NCBI GenBank assembly: GCA_027487555.1
Contig: JAIYDI010000029.1
Coordinates: 62,001-126,000, forward strand
Direction of reading: 5' to 3'
DNA length: 64,000 bases
Origin: Hyphomicrobiales bacterium
GTDB taxonomy: Bacteria; Pseudomonadota; Alphaproteobacteria; Rhizobiales; Devosiaceae
The notes beneath the pieces were generated by a model. It was given only the letters and a program-made list of their open reading frames with translations, was not told the origin of the DNA and ran no database searches. The translations under genes and the position numbers were made by a program. This document shows, one piece after another, positions 54,052-63,044 of the stretch. How positions within the stretch are numbered: the stretch's first letter is position 1; every line of letters begins with the position of its first letter.

Positions 54052-54582
54052 ATGAGAGACGTTCAGGAACGCGAAAGCGAATTTGTCGACCGGCTGGTGC
54101 ATATCAACCGCGTTGCCAAGGTGGTGAAGGGTGGCCGTCGGTTCGGCTTTGCGGCGCTTGTCGTCGTGGGCGACCAGAAGGGCCGCGTGGGCTTCGGGCA
54201 TGGCAAGGCGCGTGAAGTGCCGGAAGCCATCCGCAAGGCCACCGAGCAGGCCAAGCGCCAGATGATCCGCGTGCCGCTGCGGGAAGCCCGCACGCTGCAC
54301 CCCGCCGTCGTGGGTCCCCACGGCGCCGGCAAGGTGATCCTGCGTGCCGCCGTGCCCGGTACCGGCATTATCGCTGGTGGTCCGATGCGCGCGATCTTCG
54401 AGACACTCGGTGTCAACGACATCGTGGCGAAGTCGCAGGGTACCGCGAACCCCTACAACATGGTGCGGGCCACCTTCGATGCGCTGAAGCGTGTCGATTC
54501 CCCGCGCTCGGTCGCCGCGCGCCGCGGTCTCAAGGTCTCCGATCTCCAGGCTCGCCGCGGCGAGGCTGTGGTCGAGGGCTGA
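54052..54582 (+). CDS. rpsE: 30S ribosomal protein S5
   Basis: A 176-aa protein of the mRNA entry site, involved in accuracy and spectinomycin binding. [60 protein letters not shown] includes the spectinomycin-loop region, which looks wild type. Confidence 0.98.
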   Translation: MRDVQERESEFVDRLVHINRVAKVVKGGRRFGFAALVVVGDQKGRVGFGHGKAREVPEAIRKATEQAKRQMIRVPLREARTLHPAVVGPHGAGKVILRAAVPGTGIIAGGPMRAIFETLGVNDIVAKSQGTANPYNMVRATFDALKRVDSPRSVAARRGLKVSDLQARRGEAVVEG

Positions 54583-54606
54583 TTGTAAGCCAGAGGAGTG
54601 ATTTCA

Positions 54607-54795
54607 ATGGCCGACAAGACCATTACCATCGAGCAGATCGCCAGCCCGTCGCGCCGTCCGGCCGATCAGCGGGCGACCCTGGTCGGGCTCGGGCTCAACA
54701 AGCTGCGCAAGCAGTCGACGCTCAAGGACACCCCCGAGGTGCGCGGCATGATCAGCAAGATCCCGCATCTCGTGCGCGTCGTTGACGCAAAGTAA
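54607..54795 (+). CDS. rpmD: 50S ribosomal protein L30
   Basis: A 62-aa protein. [54 protein letters not shown] is typical. ATG 54607 follows AGAGGAG; an in-frame ATT 9 bases earlier is not a likely start. Confidence 0.97.
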   Translation: MADKTITIEQIASPSRRPADQRATLVGLGLNKLRKQSTLKDTPEVRGMISKIPHLVRVVDAK

Positions 54796-54807
54796 GAGGC
54801 ACGCGAC

Positions 54808-55290
54808 ATGACTCGTTTGAACGACTTGCGGGATAATCCCGGCGCGAACAAGAAGCGCGTGCGTGTTGGCCGTGGCATCGGCTCGGGCGTCGGCAAGACC
54901 GGCGGCCGTGGCGGCAAGGGCCAGACAGCGCGCTCCGGTGTTGCCATCAACGGCTTCGAAGGCGGCCAGATGCCGCTGCACATGCGTATGCCGAAGCGTG
55001 GTTTCAACGCACTGAATCCCAAGAAGTGGAACCAGCTGCGTATCGACCGCGTGCAGAACTACATCGACTCGGGCAAGCTTGACGCCAAGCAGGTGATCGA
55101 TTCCGCAGCGCTCGTCGCGGCAGGTGTCATTCGTCGTCCGCTGGATGGTGTGCGCCTGATCGGATCGTCGGGCTTTAGTGCCAAGAAAGTGACTTTCAAG
55201 GTCGACCACGCCACCAAGGGTGCGCTTGCAGCTATTGAAGCGGCCGGCGGCAAGGTCGATCTGCCAGCAGAAGCGAAGGCTGACGCCTAA
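54808..55290 (+). CDS. rplO: 50S ribosomal protein L15
   Basis: A 160-aa late assembly protein. [41 protein letters not shown] and [17 protein letters not shown] are typical. secY follows after 32 bp. Confidence 0.98.
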   Translation: MTRLNDLRDNPGANKKRVRVGRGIGSGVGKTGGRGGKGQTARSGVAINGFEGGQMPLHMRMPKRGFNALNPKKWNQLRIDRVQNYIDSGKLDAKQVIDSAALVAAGVIRRPLDGVRLIGSSGFSAKKVTFKVDHATKGALAAIEAAGGKVDLPAEAKADA

Positions 55291-55322
55291 GAGCGCCTGG
55301 CCCCAATATCGAGGGAGCAATC

Positions 55323-56657
55323 ATGGCGTCTGCAGCCGAACAGCTGGCCAAAAATCTCAACTTCGGGACCTTCGCCAAGGCGAAGGCCCTGCAGCAGCGC
55401 ATCTGGTTTACGCTGGGTGCGCTTCTTGTTTATCGGCTCGGGACTTATATCCCGGTCCCCGGTATCGACCCCGACGCGTATGCGCAGACCTTCAAGCAGG
55501 CATCAACCGGCATCTTCGGCATGTTCGACATGTTCGCCGGCGGTGCGGTGCAACGCATGGCTATCTTCGCGCTCAACCTCATTCCTTACATCACGGCATC
55601 GATCGTCGTGCAGGTCATGACCACGGCCGTGCCGAAGCTCGAAGCCTTGAAAAAGGAAGGCGAGCAGGGGCGTCGCAAGATCAACCAGTACACCCGGTAT
55701 CTGGCTGTGGTGTTCTGTGTGATCCAGGCCTACGGGATCGCACGCGGTCTCGAGGGCAGTCAGGGCGTCGTGCTCAACCCTGGCTGGTTCTTCCAGTTGT
55801 CGACCGTCATTACCCTCGTGGGCGGCACGATGTTCCTGATGTGGCTCGGTGAGCAGATCACATCGCGCGGCATAGGTAATGGCATCTCGCTGATTATCTT
55901 TGCCGGTATCGTCGCAAACTTGCCGGCTACCGTGGTTCAGACGCTGGAGCTGAGTCGCACGGGCGCGCTCTCGACGTTCTGGGTCATTGCGCTATTGCTC
56001 ATCGCAATTGTTGTGATCGCGGTCATCGTGTTCTTCGAGCGGGCCCAGCGGCGGCTTCTGATCCAGTATCCGAAGCGGCAAGTGGGCAACAAGATGTTCC
56101 AGGGCGACACGTCGCACCTGCCGCTGAAGCTGAACACTTCGGGCGTTATCCCGGTGATCTTCGGGTCGTCGCTGCTGCTGCTGCCGGCAACGATTGCGTC
56201 GTTTGCGGCGCAGGGTGACGCGCCACAGTGGCTGCAGGTGACGTCGGCTCTGCTCGGTCGCGGCCAACCGCTCTATCTGATCCTGTTCGCAGCGCTGATC
56301 ATGTTCTTCGCGTTCTTCTACACGTCGATCGTGTTCAACCCGACTGAAACCGCGGACAACCTCAAGCGCTCTGGCGGCTTCATCCCCGGCATTCGTCCAG
56401 GCGAGCGGACCGCCGCGCATATCGATTACGTGCTCACCCGCATTACGCTTGTGGGTGGCCTGTATCTGACGGTTGTGGCGCTCATTCCTGAAATGATCCA
56501 CAGCCAGCTCAATGTGAGCCAGTTCATCGGCGGTACCTCGCTGTTGATCATGGTGACGGTGACGCTCGATACCGTCAGTCAGGTTCAGAGCCATCTGATC
56601 GCGCAGCAATATGAGGGCCTGGTGAAAAGGTCCCGCCTTGGGAGTCGGAAGAAATGA
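55323..56657 (+). CDS. secY: Preprotein translocase subunit SecY
   Basis: A 444-aa channel of the Sec translocon with ten membrane helices. YRLGTYIPVPGID, the plug-region GIFGMFDMFAGGAVQRMAIFALNLIPYITASI, and the cytosolic loop FNPTETADNLKRSGGFIPGIRPGERT are conserved. It overlaps adk by 4 bp (ATGA). Its partner secE is at 28.3 kb. Confidence 0.98.
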   Translation: MASAAEQLAKNLNFGTFAKAKALQQRIWFTLGALLVYRLGTYIPVPGIDPDAYAQTFKQASTGIFGMFDMFAGGAVQRMAIFALNLIPYITASIVVQVMTTAVPKLEALKKEGEQGRRKINQYTRYLAVVFCVIQAYGIARGLEGSQGVVLNPGWFFQLSTVITLVGGTMFLMWLGEQITSRGIGNGISLIIFAGIVANLPATVVQTLELSRTGALSTFWVIALLLIAIVVIAVIVFFERAQRRLLIQYPKRQVGNKMFQGDTSHLPLKLNTSGVIPVIFGSSLLLLPATIASFAAQGDAPQWLQVTSALLGRGQPLYLILFAALIMFFAFFYTSIVFNPTETADNLKRSGGFIPGIRPGERTAAHIDYVLTRITLVGGLYLTVVALIPEMIHSQLNVSQFIGGTSLLIMVTVTLDTVSQVQSHLIAQQYEGLVKRSRLGSRKK

Positions 56658-57223
56658 GGCTGATCCTCTTGGGGCCTCCGGGCGCCGGCAAGGGTACGCA
56701 GGCCAAGATACTCGTGGAGACCTACGGCATTCCTCAGCTTTCGACCGGTGACATCCTGCGCTCGGCCATTGCGGCCAGGACTCCCATGGGGCTCGCAGCC
56801 AAGGAGATCATGGACCGGGGCGATCTCGTCCCGGACCACGTGGTCAACGGTATCGTGTCCGAACGTCTCGACAAGGACGACTGCGCCAAGGGGTTTGTCC
56901 TCGACGGGTTCCCACGCACGATCCCGCAGGCCGAGGCTCTTGATGGCATGCTGACTGACAAGGGCATGTCGCTGGACGCGGTGGTCGAGATCACCGCCGA
57001 TGCTGATGTGCTGGTAAGCCGAATTGCGAACCGTGCCAAGGAATCCGGCGTCGCTCGGGGCGACGACAACGAGGAGGTGGTTCGCTACCGCCTCAACGTC
57101 TACCGCGAGCAAACTGCTCCACTGGTGGAATTCTACCGCGGCAAGGGACTGCTGCGTTCTGTCGACGGTATGGAAGCCGTCGATACCGTGACCGAGGCGA
57201 TCCGCCACGCCGTGCATGGCTAA
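56654..57223 (+). CDS. adk: Adenylate kinase, short-LID form
   Basis: A 189-aa enzyme that interconverts ATP, ADP and AMP. P-loop GPPGAGKGTQA (about residues 7-17), AMP-binding LSTGDILRSAI, and GFPRTIPQAEALD are present. The LID is the short type (RGDDNEEVVRYRLNVY) with no zinc Cys, as common in alphaproteobacteria; E. coli Adk is 214 aa. Confidence 0.98.
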   Translation: MRLILLGPPGAGKGTQAKILVETYGIPQLSTGDILRSAIAARTPMGLAAKEIMDRGDLVPDHVVNGIVSERLDKDDCAKGFVLDGFPRTIPQAEALDGMLTDKGMSLDAVVEITADADVLVSRIANRAKESGVARGDDNEEVVRYRLNVYREQTAPLVEFYRGKGLLRSVDGMEAVDTVTEAIRHAVHG

Positions 57224-57249
57224 TAAAACCGTGGGGCGGGGGTGTGCAG

Positions 57250-57278
57250 TTGACTCTGCGGGCCCGCGCCCTTATGAA
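57250..57278 (+). promoter_or_regulatory. Internal sigma70-type promoter before rpsM
   Basis: TTGACT at 57250-57255, 17-bp spacer, TATGAA at 57273-57278, 124 bp before rpsM. It would separate the alpha group (rpsM-rpsK-rpoA-rplQ) from the spc genes. Confidence 0.55.
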
Positions 57279-57401
57279 CCGCGCCAGTCTCATGGATTAA
57301 CGGGCTGGATTCGGTTCCTCTAAGAAGAGGGGTCGGACTCCGGTCCCTTGTTGTTATCAATCTGACCGGGCACGAACCTGGTCGACCGAAGGAGAGCGGA
57401 C

Positions 57402-57770
57402 GTGGCTCGTATTGCTGGCGTCAATATTCCGACCAACAAGCGCGTGGTCATCGCGCTTCAGTACATCCATGGGATCGGCGACAAGTTCGCCAAGGAAATC
57501 ACTTCAAAGGTCGGCATACCGGCCGAGCGCCGCGTCAATGAGCTGACCGACGCCGAAGTGATCCAGATCCGCGAGACGATCGACCGCGACTATGTCGTGG
57601 AAGGCGATCTCCGCCGGAATGTCGCGATGAACATCAAGCGGCTGATGGACCTGGGCAATTATCGCGGCCTGCGTCACCGCAAGGGCCTGCCGGTGCGTGG
57701 TCAGCGTACCCATACCAATGCTCGTACCCGCAAGGGTCCGGCCAAGCCGATCGCAGGCAAGAAGAAGTAA
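57402..57770 (+). CDS. rpsM: 30S ribosomal protein S13
   Basis: A 122-aa protein at the subunit bridge. [33 protein letters not shown] and [32 protein letters not shown] are typical. The start codon is GTG (57402), with AAGGAGAG about 8 bp upstream. Confidence 0.98.
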   Translation: MARIAGVNIPTNKRVVIALQYIHGIGDKFAKEITSKVGIPAERRVNELTDAEVIQIRETIDRDYVVEGDLRRNVAMNIKRLMDLGNYRGLRHRKGLPVRGQRTHTNARTRKGPAKPIAGKKK

Positions 57771-57850
57771 TGGGGTCGCGGGCCTTTCGCCCGTATCCCG
57801 ATGTAGCTGCTGGCACTACGGCAGCGAAGATATCGAACTGAGGACCAAAA

Positions 57851-58243
57851 TTGGCTAAAGCTGAAGTTGCACGCGTTCGTCGTAAGGAACGCAAGAATAT
57901 CACCAATGGCGTGGCGCATGTGAATGCGTCGTTCAACAACACCATGGTCACCATCACCGACGTGCAGGGCAACACGATTTCGTGGTCGTCCTCGGGCGTG
58001 ATGGGTTTCAAGGGTTCGCGCAAGTCGACCCCGTATGCCGCCCAGGTCGCGGCGGAAGATGCGGCCAAGAAGGCCCAGGAGCATGGCATGAAGACCCTCG
58101 AGGTCGAAGTGCGTGGTCCGGGTTCGGGCCGCGAGTCGGCGCTTCGTGCGCTGCAGGCTGCTGGCTTCAACGTCACCAGCATCCGCGACGTCACCTCGAT
58201 CCCGCACAATGGCTGCCGGCCGCGCAAGCGTCGCCGCGTCTGA
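57851..58243 (+). CDS. rpsK: 30S ribosomal protein S11
   Basis: A 130-aa platform protein beside the mRNA exit. [40 protein letters not shown] and [16 protein letters not shown] are invariant. The start is TTG 57851, preceded by GAGGA; no ATG or GTG fits, so the rare start codon is real unless the assembly has an error. Confidence 0.96.
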   Translation: MAKAEVARVRRKERKNITNGVAHVNASFNNTMVTITDVQGNTISWSSSGVMGFKGSRKSTPYAAQVAAEDAAKKAQEHGMKTLEVEVRGPGSGRESALRALQAAGFNVTSIRDVTSIPHNGCRPRKRRRV

Positions 58244-58259
58244 TCTGTCCCGGTAGATC

Positions 58260-58282
58260 CCCGGCGCGCCCCTCGCGCCGGG
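58260..58282 (+). promoter_or_regulatory. rpsK-rpoA intergenic hairpin
   Basis: Perfect 9-bp stem CCCGGCGCG (58260-58268) and CGCGCCGGG (58274-58282), 5-nt loop, 16 bp after rpsK. No T tract, so a stability or pausing element is inferred. Confidence 0.5.
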
Positions 58283-58345
58283 TCAGGTGTATTCGCATTG
58301 GCGGAAAGGCGGTTAGGCGGACCGCCCATTTGAAAGGACACGACC

Positions 58346-59365
58346 GTGACCATCCAGCGGAACTGGCAGGAACTCATCAAGCCGACCAAACTGGACATCG
58401 TTTCGGACAGCGGCAACGCCCGGATCGCGTCTGTGATCGCGGAGCCGCTGGAGCGTGGCTACGGCCTCACTCTGGGTAACGCGCTTCGTCGCGTGCTCCT
58501 GTCTTCGCTTCAGGGTGCTGCCGTTACGGCCATCCAGATCGACGGTATCCTGCATGAGTTCTCGTCGCTACCCGGCGTGCGCGAGGACATTACCGATCTC
58601 GTGCTGAACGTGAAGGAAATCGCCGTCAAGATGCAGTCGGAGGGCCCGAAGCGCCTGACGCTGACCAAGCAGGGGCCCGGTGCGGTCACTGCCGGGGACA
58701 TCAAGACGACAGGCGATATCGAAGTGCTCAACCCTGAGCTCGTGATCTGCCATCTCGACGATGGCGCTGAGATCAATATCGAGTTCACGGTGAATTCCGG
58801 CAAGGGTTACGTGCCCGCTGATCGCAACCGTCCCGATGACGCACCGATCGGCTACATTCCTGTCGACGCGCTGTTCTCCCCGGTCCGTCGCGTCTCCTAC
58901 AAGGTCGACGCAACCCGTGCCGGCGAAAGCCTCGACAAGGATAAGCTCACGCTGACCATCGAGACGAATGGTGGTATCTCGCCGGACGACGCCGTGGCTT
59001 TCGCTGCGCGCATCCTGCAAGATCAGCTGTCGGTCTTCGTGAACTTCGAAGAGCCGACCAAGGAAAAGACGCAGGACGCGGTTCCGGAGCTTGCCTTCAA
59101 TCCGGCTCTGCTCAAGAAGGTCGACGAACTGGAGCTTTCGGTCCGTTCGGCCAATTGCCTCAAGAACGACAACATCGTCTATATCGGCGACCTCATCCAG
59201 AAGACGGAAGCCGAGATGCTGCGGACGCCGAATTTCGGCCGCAAGTCGCTCAACGAGATCAAGGAAGTGCTTGCCCAGATGGGCCTGCACCTCGGTATGG
59301 ACGTGCCGAACTGGCCGCCTGAGAACATCGACGACCTCGCGAAGCGCTACGAAGACCATTATTGA
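58346..59365 (+). CDS. rpoA: DNA-directed RNA polymerase subunit alpha
   Basis: A 339-aa subunit. The N-terminal domain ([41 protein letters not shown]) dimerises and starts assembly; the C-terminal domain ([43 protein letters not shown]) binds UP elements and activators. The start is GTG 58346 with AAAGGA 8 bp upstream. Confidence 0.98.
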   Translation: MTIQRNWQELIKPTKLDIVSDSGNARIASVIAEPLERGYGLTLGNALRRVLLSSLQGAAVTAIQIDGILHEFSSLPGVREDITDLVLNVKEIAVKMQSEGPKRLTLTKQGPGAVTAGDIKTTGDIEVLNPELVICHLDDGAEINIEFTVNSGKGYVPADRNRPDDAPIGYIPVDALFSPVRRVSYKVDATRAGESLDKDKLTLTIETNGGISPDDAVAFAARILQDQLSVFVNFEEPTKEKTQDAVPELAFNPALLKKVDELELSVRSANCLKNDNIVYIGDLIQKTEAEMLRTPNFGRKSLNEIKEVLAQMGLHLGMDVPNWPPENIDDLAKRYEDHY

Positions 59366-59433
59366 TCGGCCGAGCCGAACTAGAACGCAAAAACCGCCCG
59401 TCGTGAGACGCCCGGGCGTTAGGGAGTACCAAA

Positions 59434-59847
59434 ATGCGCCACGGTAACACCAACCGGAAGCTCAACCGGACGTCGGCCCACCGCAAGGCCATGTTCGCCA
59501 ATATGTCGGCCTCGTTGATCAAGCACGAGCAGATCATCACGACCTTGCCCAAGGCCAAGGAACTTCGTCCGATTGTCGAGAAGCTGATCACGCTCGGCAA
59601 GCGCGGCGACCTGCATGCGCGCCGGCAGGCGATTGCTCAGATGCGTGACGAGACTCAGGTGCAGAAGCTGTTCGCCACGATCGGTCCGCGCTACAAGGAT
59701 CGCAACGGCGGCTATATCCGCATCATGAAGGCCGGGTTCCGCTATGGCGACAATGCGCCGCTCGCGGTGATCGAGCTTGTCGATCGCGATCCGGACGCCA
59801 AGGGCCTCGATTCTGGTCCGGTCGCCGAGGAAGCCGAGGCCGCGTAA
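59434..59847 (+). CDS. rplQ: 50S ribosomal protein L17
   Basis: A 137-aa tunnel-exit protein. [46 protein letters not shown] is typical, with a short Glu/Ala tail. Last gene of the ribosomal block, followed by a terminator. Confidence 0.98.
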   Translation: MRHGNTNRKLNRTSAHRKAMFANMSASLIKHEQIITTLPKAKELRPIVEKLITLGKRGDLHARRQAIAQMRDETQVQKLFATIGPRYKDRNGGYIRIMKAGFRYGDNAPLAVIELVDRDPDAKGLDSGPVAEEAEAA

Positions 59848-59874
59848 GCTTCGGGCTTTCGGCATAGATTTGAG

Positions 59875-59908
59875 AGGGCGGTCGGTATTCGGCCGCCCTT
59901 TTTGTTTG
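59875..59908 (+). terminator. Rho-independent terminator after rplQ
   Basis: Nine-bp stem AGGGCGGTC (59875-59883) and GGCCGCCCT (59891-59899) with one T-G pair, 7-nt loop, then TTTTTGTTTG. Confidence 0.9.
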
Positions 59909-59954
59909 TGTTGCGCTTCGTTAGGGTGACGGGGAGGGTTTTGGGAGGTTCGGC

Positions 59955-60992
59955 TTGGCGTATCAGCATTTGTTGGTGACTGGGATCACCGGCTTTGTCG
60001 GCAAGTGGTTGGCGCTGCGGTTGCTCGAAAAGGGCTATCGAGTTCGCGGTACGCTGAGGTCGCTGTCGCGGCGCTTGGAAGTGGAGGGGACGCTGGCACA
60101 GCATCTGCCGGGCGAGGCGATGGCGCGGCTCGAGCTTGTCGAGGCCGACCTGCTCGATGACCGGGGCTGGAGCGAGGCGATTGATGGCATCGACGCGGTG
60201 TTCCATGTCGCGGCGGCGATTCGCGCGGATGAACCGAAAGATGCAAGTCTGGTCATTCGCCCCGCCCTCGAAGGCACGCAGCGCGTGCTGCGCTTCACCG
60301 CCGATGCCGGTGTTTCCCGGGTGATCCTCACTTCCTCGATCGCCACAGTGGGTTATGGGCATGGACATGTGAGTGGGCGGCGGGTGTATGACGAGAGTCA
60401 CTTCACCAATCTGGATGCGATGCGCTTCACCTGGGCCTATTGCACCGGCAAGACGCTGGCAGAGCGCGCGGCCTGGGAGTTTGTCAGGGCCAATGGGCTC
60501 AGGCTGACCACAATTCATCCTGGGGCCATCATCGGGCCCGCACTCGACACCCATGCCAGCATCTCGCTTGGCCTCGTGTCCGGGCTCCTGGCCGGGGCGA
60601 CCCCGGCACTGCCGTCAAACGGGTTTTCAGTGATCGACGTGCGCGACGTGGCGGACCTGCATGTTGCGGCGCTTGAGGATGCGCAAAGCGAAGGTCAGCG
60701 CTACCTCGCCACCTCCGACTATGTGCCGTTCTCCGGCGTGGCCGATATCCTGCGCAGGGCCTATCCGGATTGGCCGATCACGACCAAGACAGTGCCGGAC
60801 TGGATCATCAAGCTCATTGCACGGTTCGGCGGCCCGGCCCGGCAGATCATCAACGACATCGGCAACGAGAAGGTCTTTGACGGCTCCAGGGGCGAGGCGC
60901 TGCTGGGGCGGAAATTTGTAACCGGTGAGGACGCGATCCTCGCGACCGCAGAGAGCGTCATCCGGCTCGGCATGGTGAAGAAGCCGGGCTGA
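59955..60992 (+). CDS. Extended SDR-family epimerase/reductase (dihydroflavonol reductase-like)
   Basis: A 345-aa NAD(P)-dependent protein. The cofactor motif is [14 protein letters not shown] (TGxxGxxG), and the catalytic pair is YCTGK (Tyr-x-x-x-Lys) within [19 protein letters not shown]. The overall pattern resembles dihydroflavonol-4-reductase and sterol dehydrogenase-like proteins; the substrate is unknown. The start is TTG 59955 with GGAGG 6 bp upstream, and the Rossmann strand begins at residue 5. Confidence 0.85.
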   Translation: MAYQHLLVTGITGFVGKWLALRLLEKGYRVRGTLRSLSRRLEVEGTLAQHLPGEAMARLELVEADLLDDRGWSEAIDGIDAVFHVAAAIRADEPKDASLVIRPALEGTQRVLRFTADAGVSRVILTSSIATVGYGHGHVSGRRVYDESHFTNLDAMRFTWAYCTGKTLAERAAWEFVRANGLRLTTIHPGAIIGPALDTHASISLGLVSGLLAGATPALPSNGFSVIDVRDVADLHVAALEDAQSEGQRYLATSDYVPFSGVADILRRAYPDWPITTKTVPDWIIKLIARFGGPARQIINDIGNEKVFDGSRGEALLGRKFVTGEDAILATAESVIRLGMVKKPG

Positions 60993-61107
60993 GCTTCGGA
61001 AGGCGACAATGGCCGCGGGTCCGCTGCCCCGCTTGAGGCAGGTCAATGCGGTTCGTCCGGCCAATGGGCACTGTCGGTGCAGTTCAATCGAGCTGGAGCC
61101 GAGCGAC

Positions 61108-62133
61108 ATGTCCGTGATGAAAGCCGCCATCGTCCGCGAATTCGGGGCGCCCCTCACCATCGAGGAGGTAACCATTCCGACGCCCGGGCCGGGCGAAATC
61201 CTCGTCAAATTCGAGGCGACCGGGGTGTGCCATACCGATCTGCATGCGGCGCGCGGCGATTGGCCGGTGAAGCCGAGCCCGCCGTTCATTCCCGGCCATG
61301 AGGGCGTGGGCTATGTGGCGGCCGTCGGGGCCGGCGTAAAGCGCGTGAAGGCCGGCGATCGTGTCGGGGTGCCATGGCTGCATTCGGCCTGTGGCTTCTG
61401 CCCCTATTGCCGCACCGGCTGGGAGACGCTGTGCGCGTCGCAATCCAATACCGGCTATTCGGTCAATGGCAGTTTCGCTGGCTATGGCCTCGCCGACCCG
61501 GATTTCGTCGGCCACCTGCCAGATGGGCTGGATTTCGGGCCGGCGGCGCCGGTGCTCTGCGCCGGTGTCACCGTCTACAAGGGCCTCAAGGAGACGGAAG
61601 TCCGCCCCGGCGAGTGGGTGGTGATCTCGGGCATTGGCGGGCTCGGCCACATGGCGGTGCAATATGCCAAGGCCATGGGCATGCATGTGGCGGCAGTCGA
61701 TGTGCATGAGGACAAGCTCGAACTCGCCCGGTCGCTCGGCGCGGATCTGACGGTGAATGCCCTTGCCCGCGATGCCGTGGATCAGCTGATCCGGCAGACC
61801 GGGGGCGGAGCACATGGTGCGCTCGTCACCGCCGTCAGCCCGCCAGCCTTCCAGCAGGCCTTCGGCATGCTGCGCTCGAAGGGCACCATGGCGCTTGTTG
61901 GCCTGCCGCCGGGCGAAATGGCGCTGCCGATCTTCAACACGGTGCTGAAGCGCATCACCGTGCGGGGCTCGATTGTTGGCACGCGGCAGGATCTCGAGGA
62001 GGCCCTGCAGTTCGCCGGCGAGGGCAAGGTCGCCTCGCATTTCAGCTGGGACAAGCTCGAGAATATCAACGACATCTTCGGCCGCATGGAGCTCGGGAAG
62101 ATCGACGGGCGCATCGTGCTCGACATGCACTGA
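61108..62133 (+). CDS. Zinc-dependent alcohol dehydrogenase (AdhP-like)
   Basis: A 341-aa medium-chain dehydrogenase. Catalytic zinc ligands lie in [15 protein letters not shown] and [12 protein letters not shown]; the structural zinc Cys set is [15 protein letters not shown]; the NAD motif is [17 protein letters not shown]. The length and motifs match propanol-preferring/ethanol dehydrogenases. ATG 61108 is chosen because the family starts at MKAAIV; GGAG is 11 bp away, so ATG 61117 is possible. Separated by 115 bp from the SDR gene. Confidence 0.92.
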   Translation: MSVMKAAIVREFGAPLTIEEVTIPTPGPGEILVKFEATGVCHTDLHAARGDWPVKPSPPFIPGHEGVGYVAAVGAGVKRVKAGDRVGVPWLHSACGFCPYCRTGWETLCASQSNTGYSVNGSFAGYGLADPDFVGHLPDGLDFGPAAPVLCAGVTVYKGLKETEVRPGEWVVISGIGGLGHMAVQYAKAMGMHVAAVDVHEDKLELARSLGADLTVNALARDAVDQLIRQTGGGAHGALVTAVSPPAFQQAFGMLRSKGTMALVGLPPGEMALPIFNTVLKRITVRGSIVGTRQDLEEALQFAGEGKVASHFSWDKLENINDIFGRMELGKIDGRIVLDMH

Positions 62134-62167
62134 GTGCCCGCTTTGGAACTGTGGAGAAGGGGCGGCG

Positions 62168-62722
62168 TCAGCGCCGCTCCAGCGCCCAAGCCGTGTAGAG
62201 GCGATTGAGTTCCGCCATGGAGCGCAGTTCGAGCATAGGCAGGCCAGTAGCCGCGAGGCGCGCGCGGTCTGCGGCGCGGCGCGGCGGCTGCACCACCGTG
62301 ATCCAGCGGATCATTTCCCACTTGATGCTGTCCTTGTCGCCGGCGAGCGAACCGGGGCGCGCGTGCTTTTCGAACAGCGTGCGGCGAAAATAGCGCCAGA
62401 GATTGGCCCAGCGGCTGTCGCCCAGCAGGATGATGCCGGTGGCGCGGGCAAAGCGCTGCGGCATCAGCTTCGAATAATTGCCCTCCATCACCCAGCGCTC
62501 GCCGGAGATGGCGTCGTCGTGCAAGGCCTGGAATTCGTCGTCCGTCCGCTGCACCCAGTCGGTGCTGGGCAGGTGGCGGAAGAGGTCGAGATGGTGCACG
62601 TCGCCGCCGATCCGCCTGGCCACGGCGATGGCGAGGGTCGACTTGCCGGCATTGGAGGGTCCGCAGATCATGATGCGGGGACCGAGCGTTGCGAGCGGCG
62701 GAAATGCGGATGGCGTGGTCAA
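62168..62722 (-). CDS. P-loop adenylate kinase-like (FlaR/topology-modulation type) protein
   Basis: A 184-aa nucleotide-binding protein. The Walker A motif is ICGPSNAGKSTLA (about residues 19-31), followed by HHLDLFRHLP and WVMEGNYSKLMPQRFARATGIILLGDSRW, the pattern of small kinase-like proteins often called topology-modulation or AAA proteins. RxxxR-type lid residues (WRYFRRTLFEKHARPG) are present. True substrate unknown. Convergent with the alcohol dehydrogenase gene. Confidence 0.75.
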   Translation of the reverse strand: MTTPSAFPPLATLGPRIMICGPSNAGKSTLAIAVARRIGGDVHHLDLFRHLPSTDWVQRTDDEFQALHDDAISGERWVMEGNYSKLMPQRFARATGIILLGDSRWANLWRYFRRTLFEKHARPGSLAGDKDSIKWEMIRWITVVQPPRRAADRARLAATGLPMLELRSMAELNRLYTAWALERR

Positions 62723-63044
62723 TCTATCCTCCCTCTCAAAATCTGCTGTATATGAATGGCGTCCTGCCGATCGCGAGGCACGAACGGGGTGTCGCGGCAG
62801 GTGACTGGGCCAGGGGTGGGCCGCCAGCCCTGGGGTCGTCGGGGTATTGGTTCGTGGTAGTCGCGAGCGCCGAGGCCTAAAACCAGCCGCGTCGGGCGGG
62901 GCAATAGTCCCACCTCTACATTTGCCGGTAGACCGGCATCAGGGGCAAGGCCCCGCCCACGCCGCTCCTAAAGGGGCGGCAAAGACAGAAAACCCCGGGA
63001 GCCATGGGCTCGCCGGGATTTCGGTGCGTGGCAGACTTTACCGA
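62723..63044. other. Intergenic region between the kinase-like gene and the decarboxylase
   Basis: 322 bp without a supported gene. It contains the decarboxylase terminator (62989-63020) and must contain the promoter of the kinase-like gene. GC-rich repeats (GGGGC/GCCCC, 62899-62980) suggest more secondary structure. No polyamine-linked RNA element was recognised. Confidence 0.5.
62989..63020 (-). terminator. Terminator of the lysine/ornithine decarboxylase gene
   Basis: On the minus strand a stem of CCCGG and GAGCC pairs with GGCTC and CCGGG around a CAT loop, with a one-base bulge, followed by GTTTTC. It lies 25 bp after the stop codon at 63045. Confidence 0.7.

Noticed and set aside
55290..57402. 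Expected rpmJ (L36) gene after secY
   Set aside because: No short Cys/His-rich L36 frame is found here. In related alphaproteobacteria rpmJ lies elsewhere, so its absence is not anomalous.
62723..63044. Possible polyamine-related riboswitch next to the decarboxylase
   Set aside because: This region is downstream of the decarboxylase gene. Any leader RNA would lie beyond 64000, outside the window.
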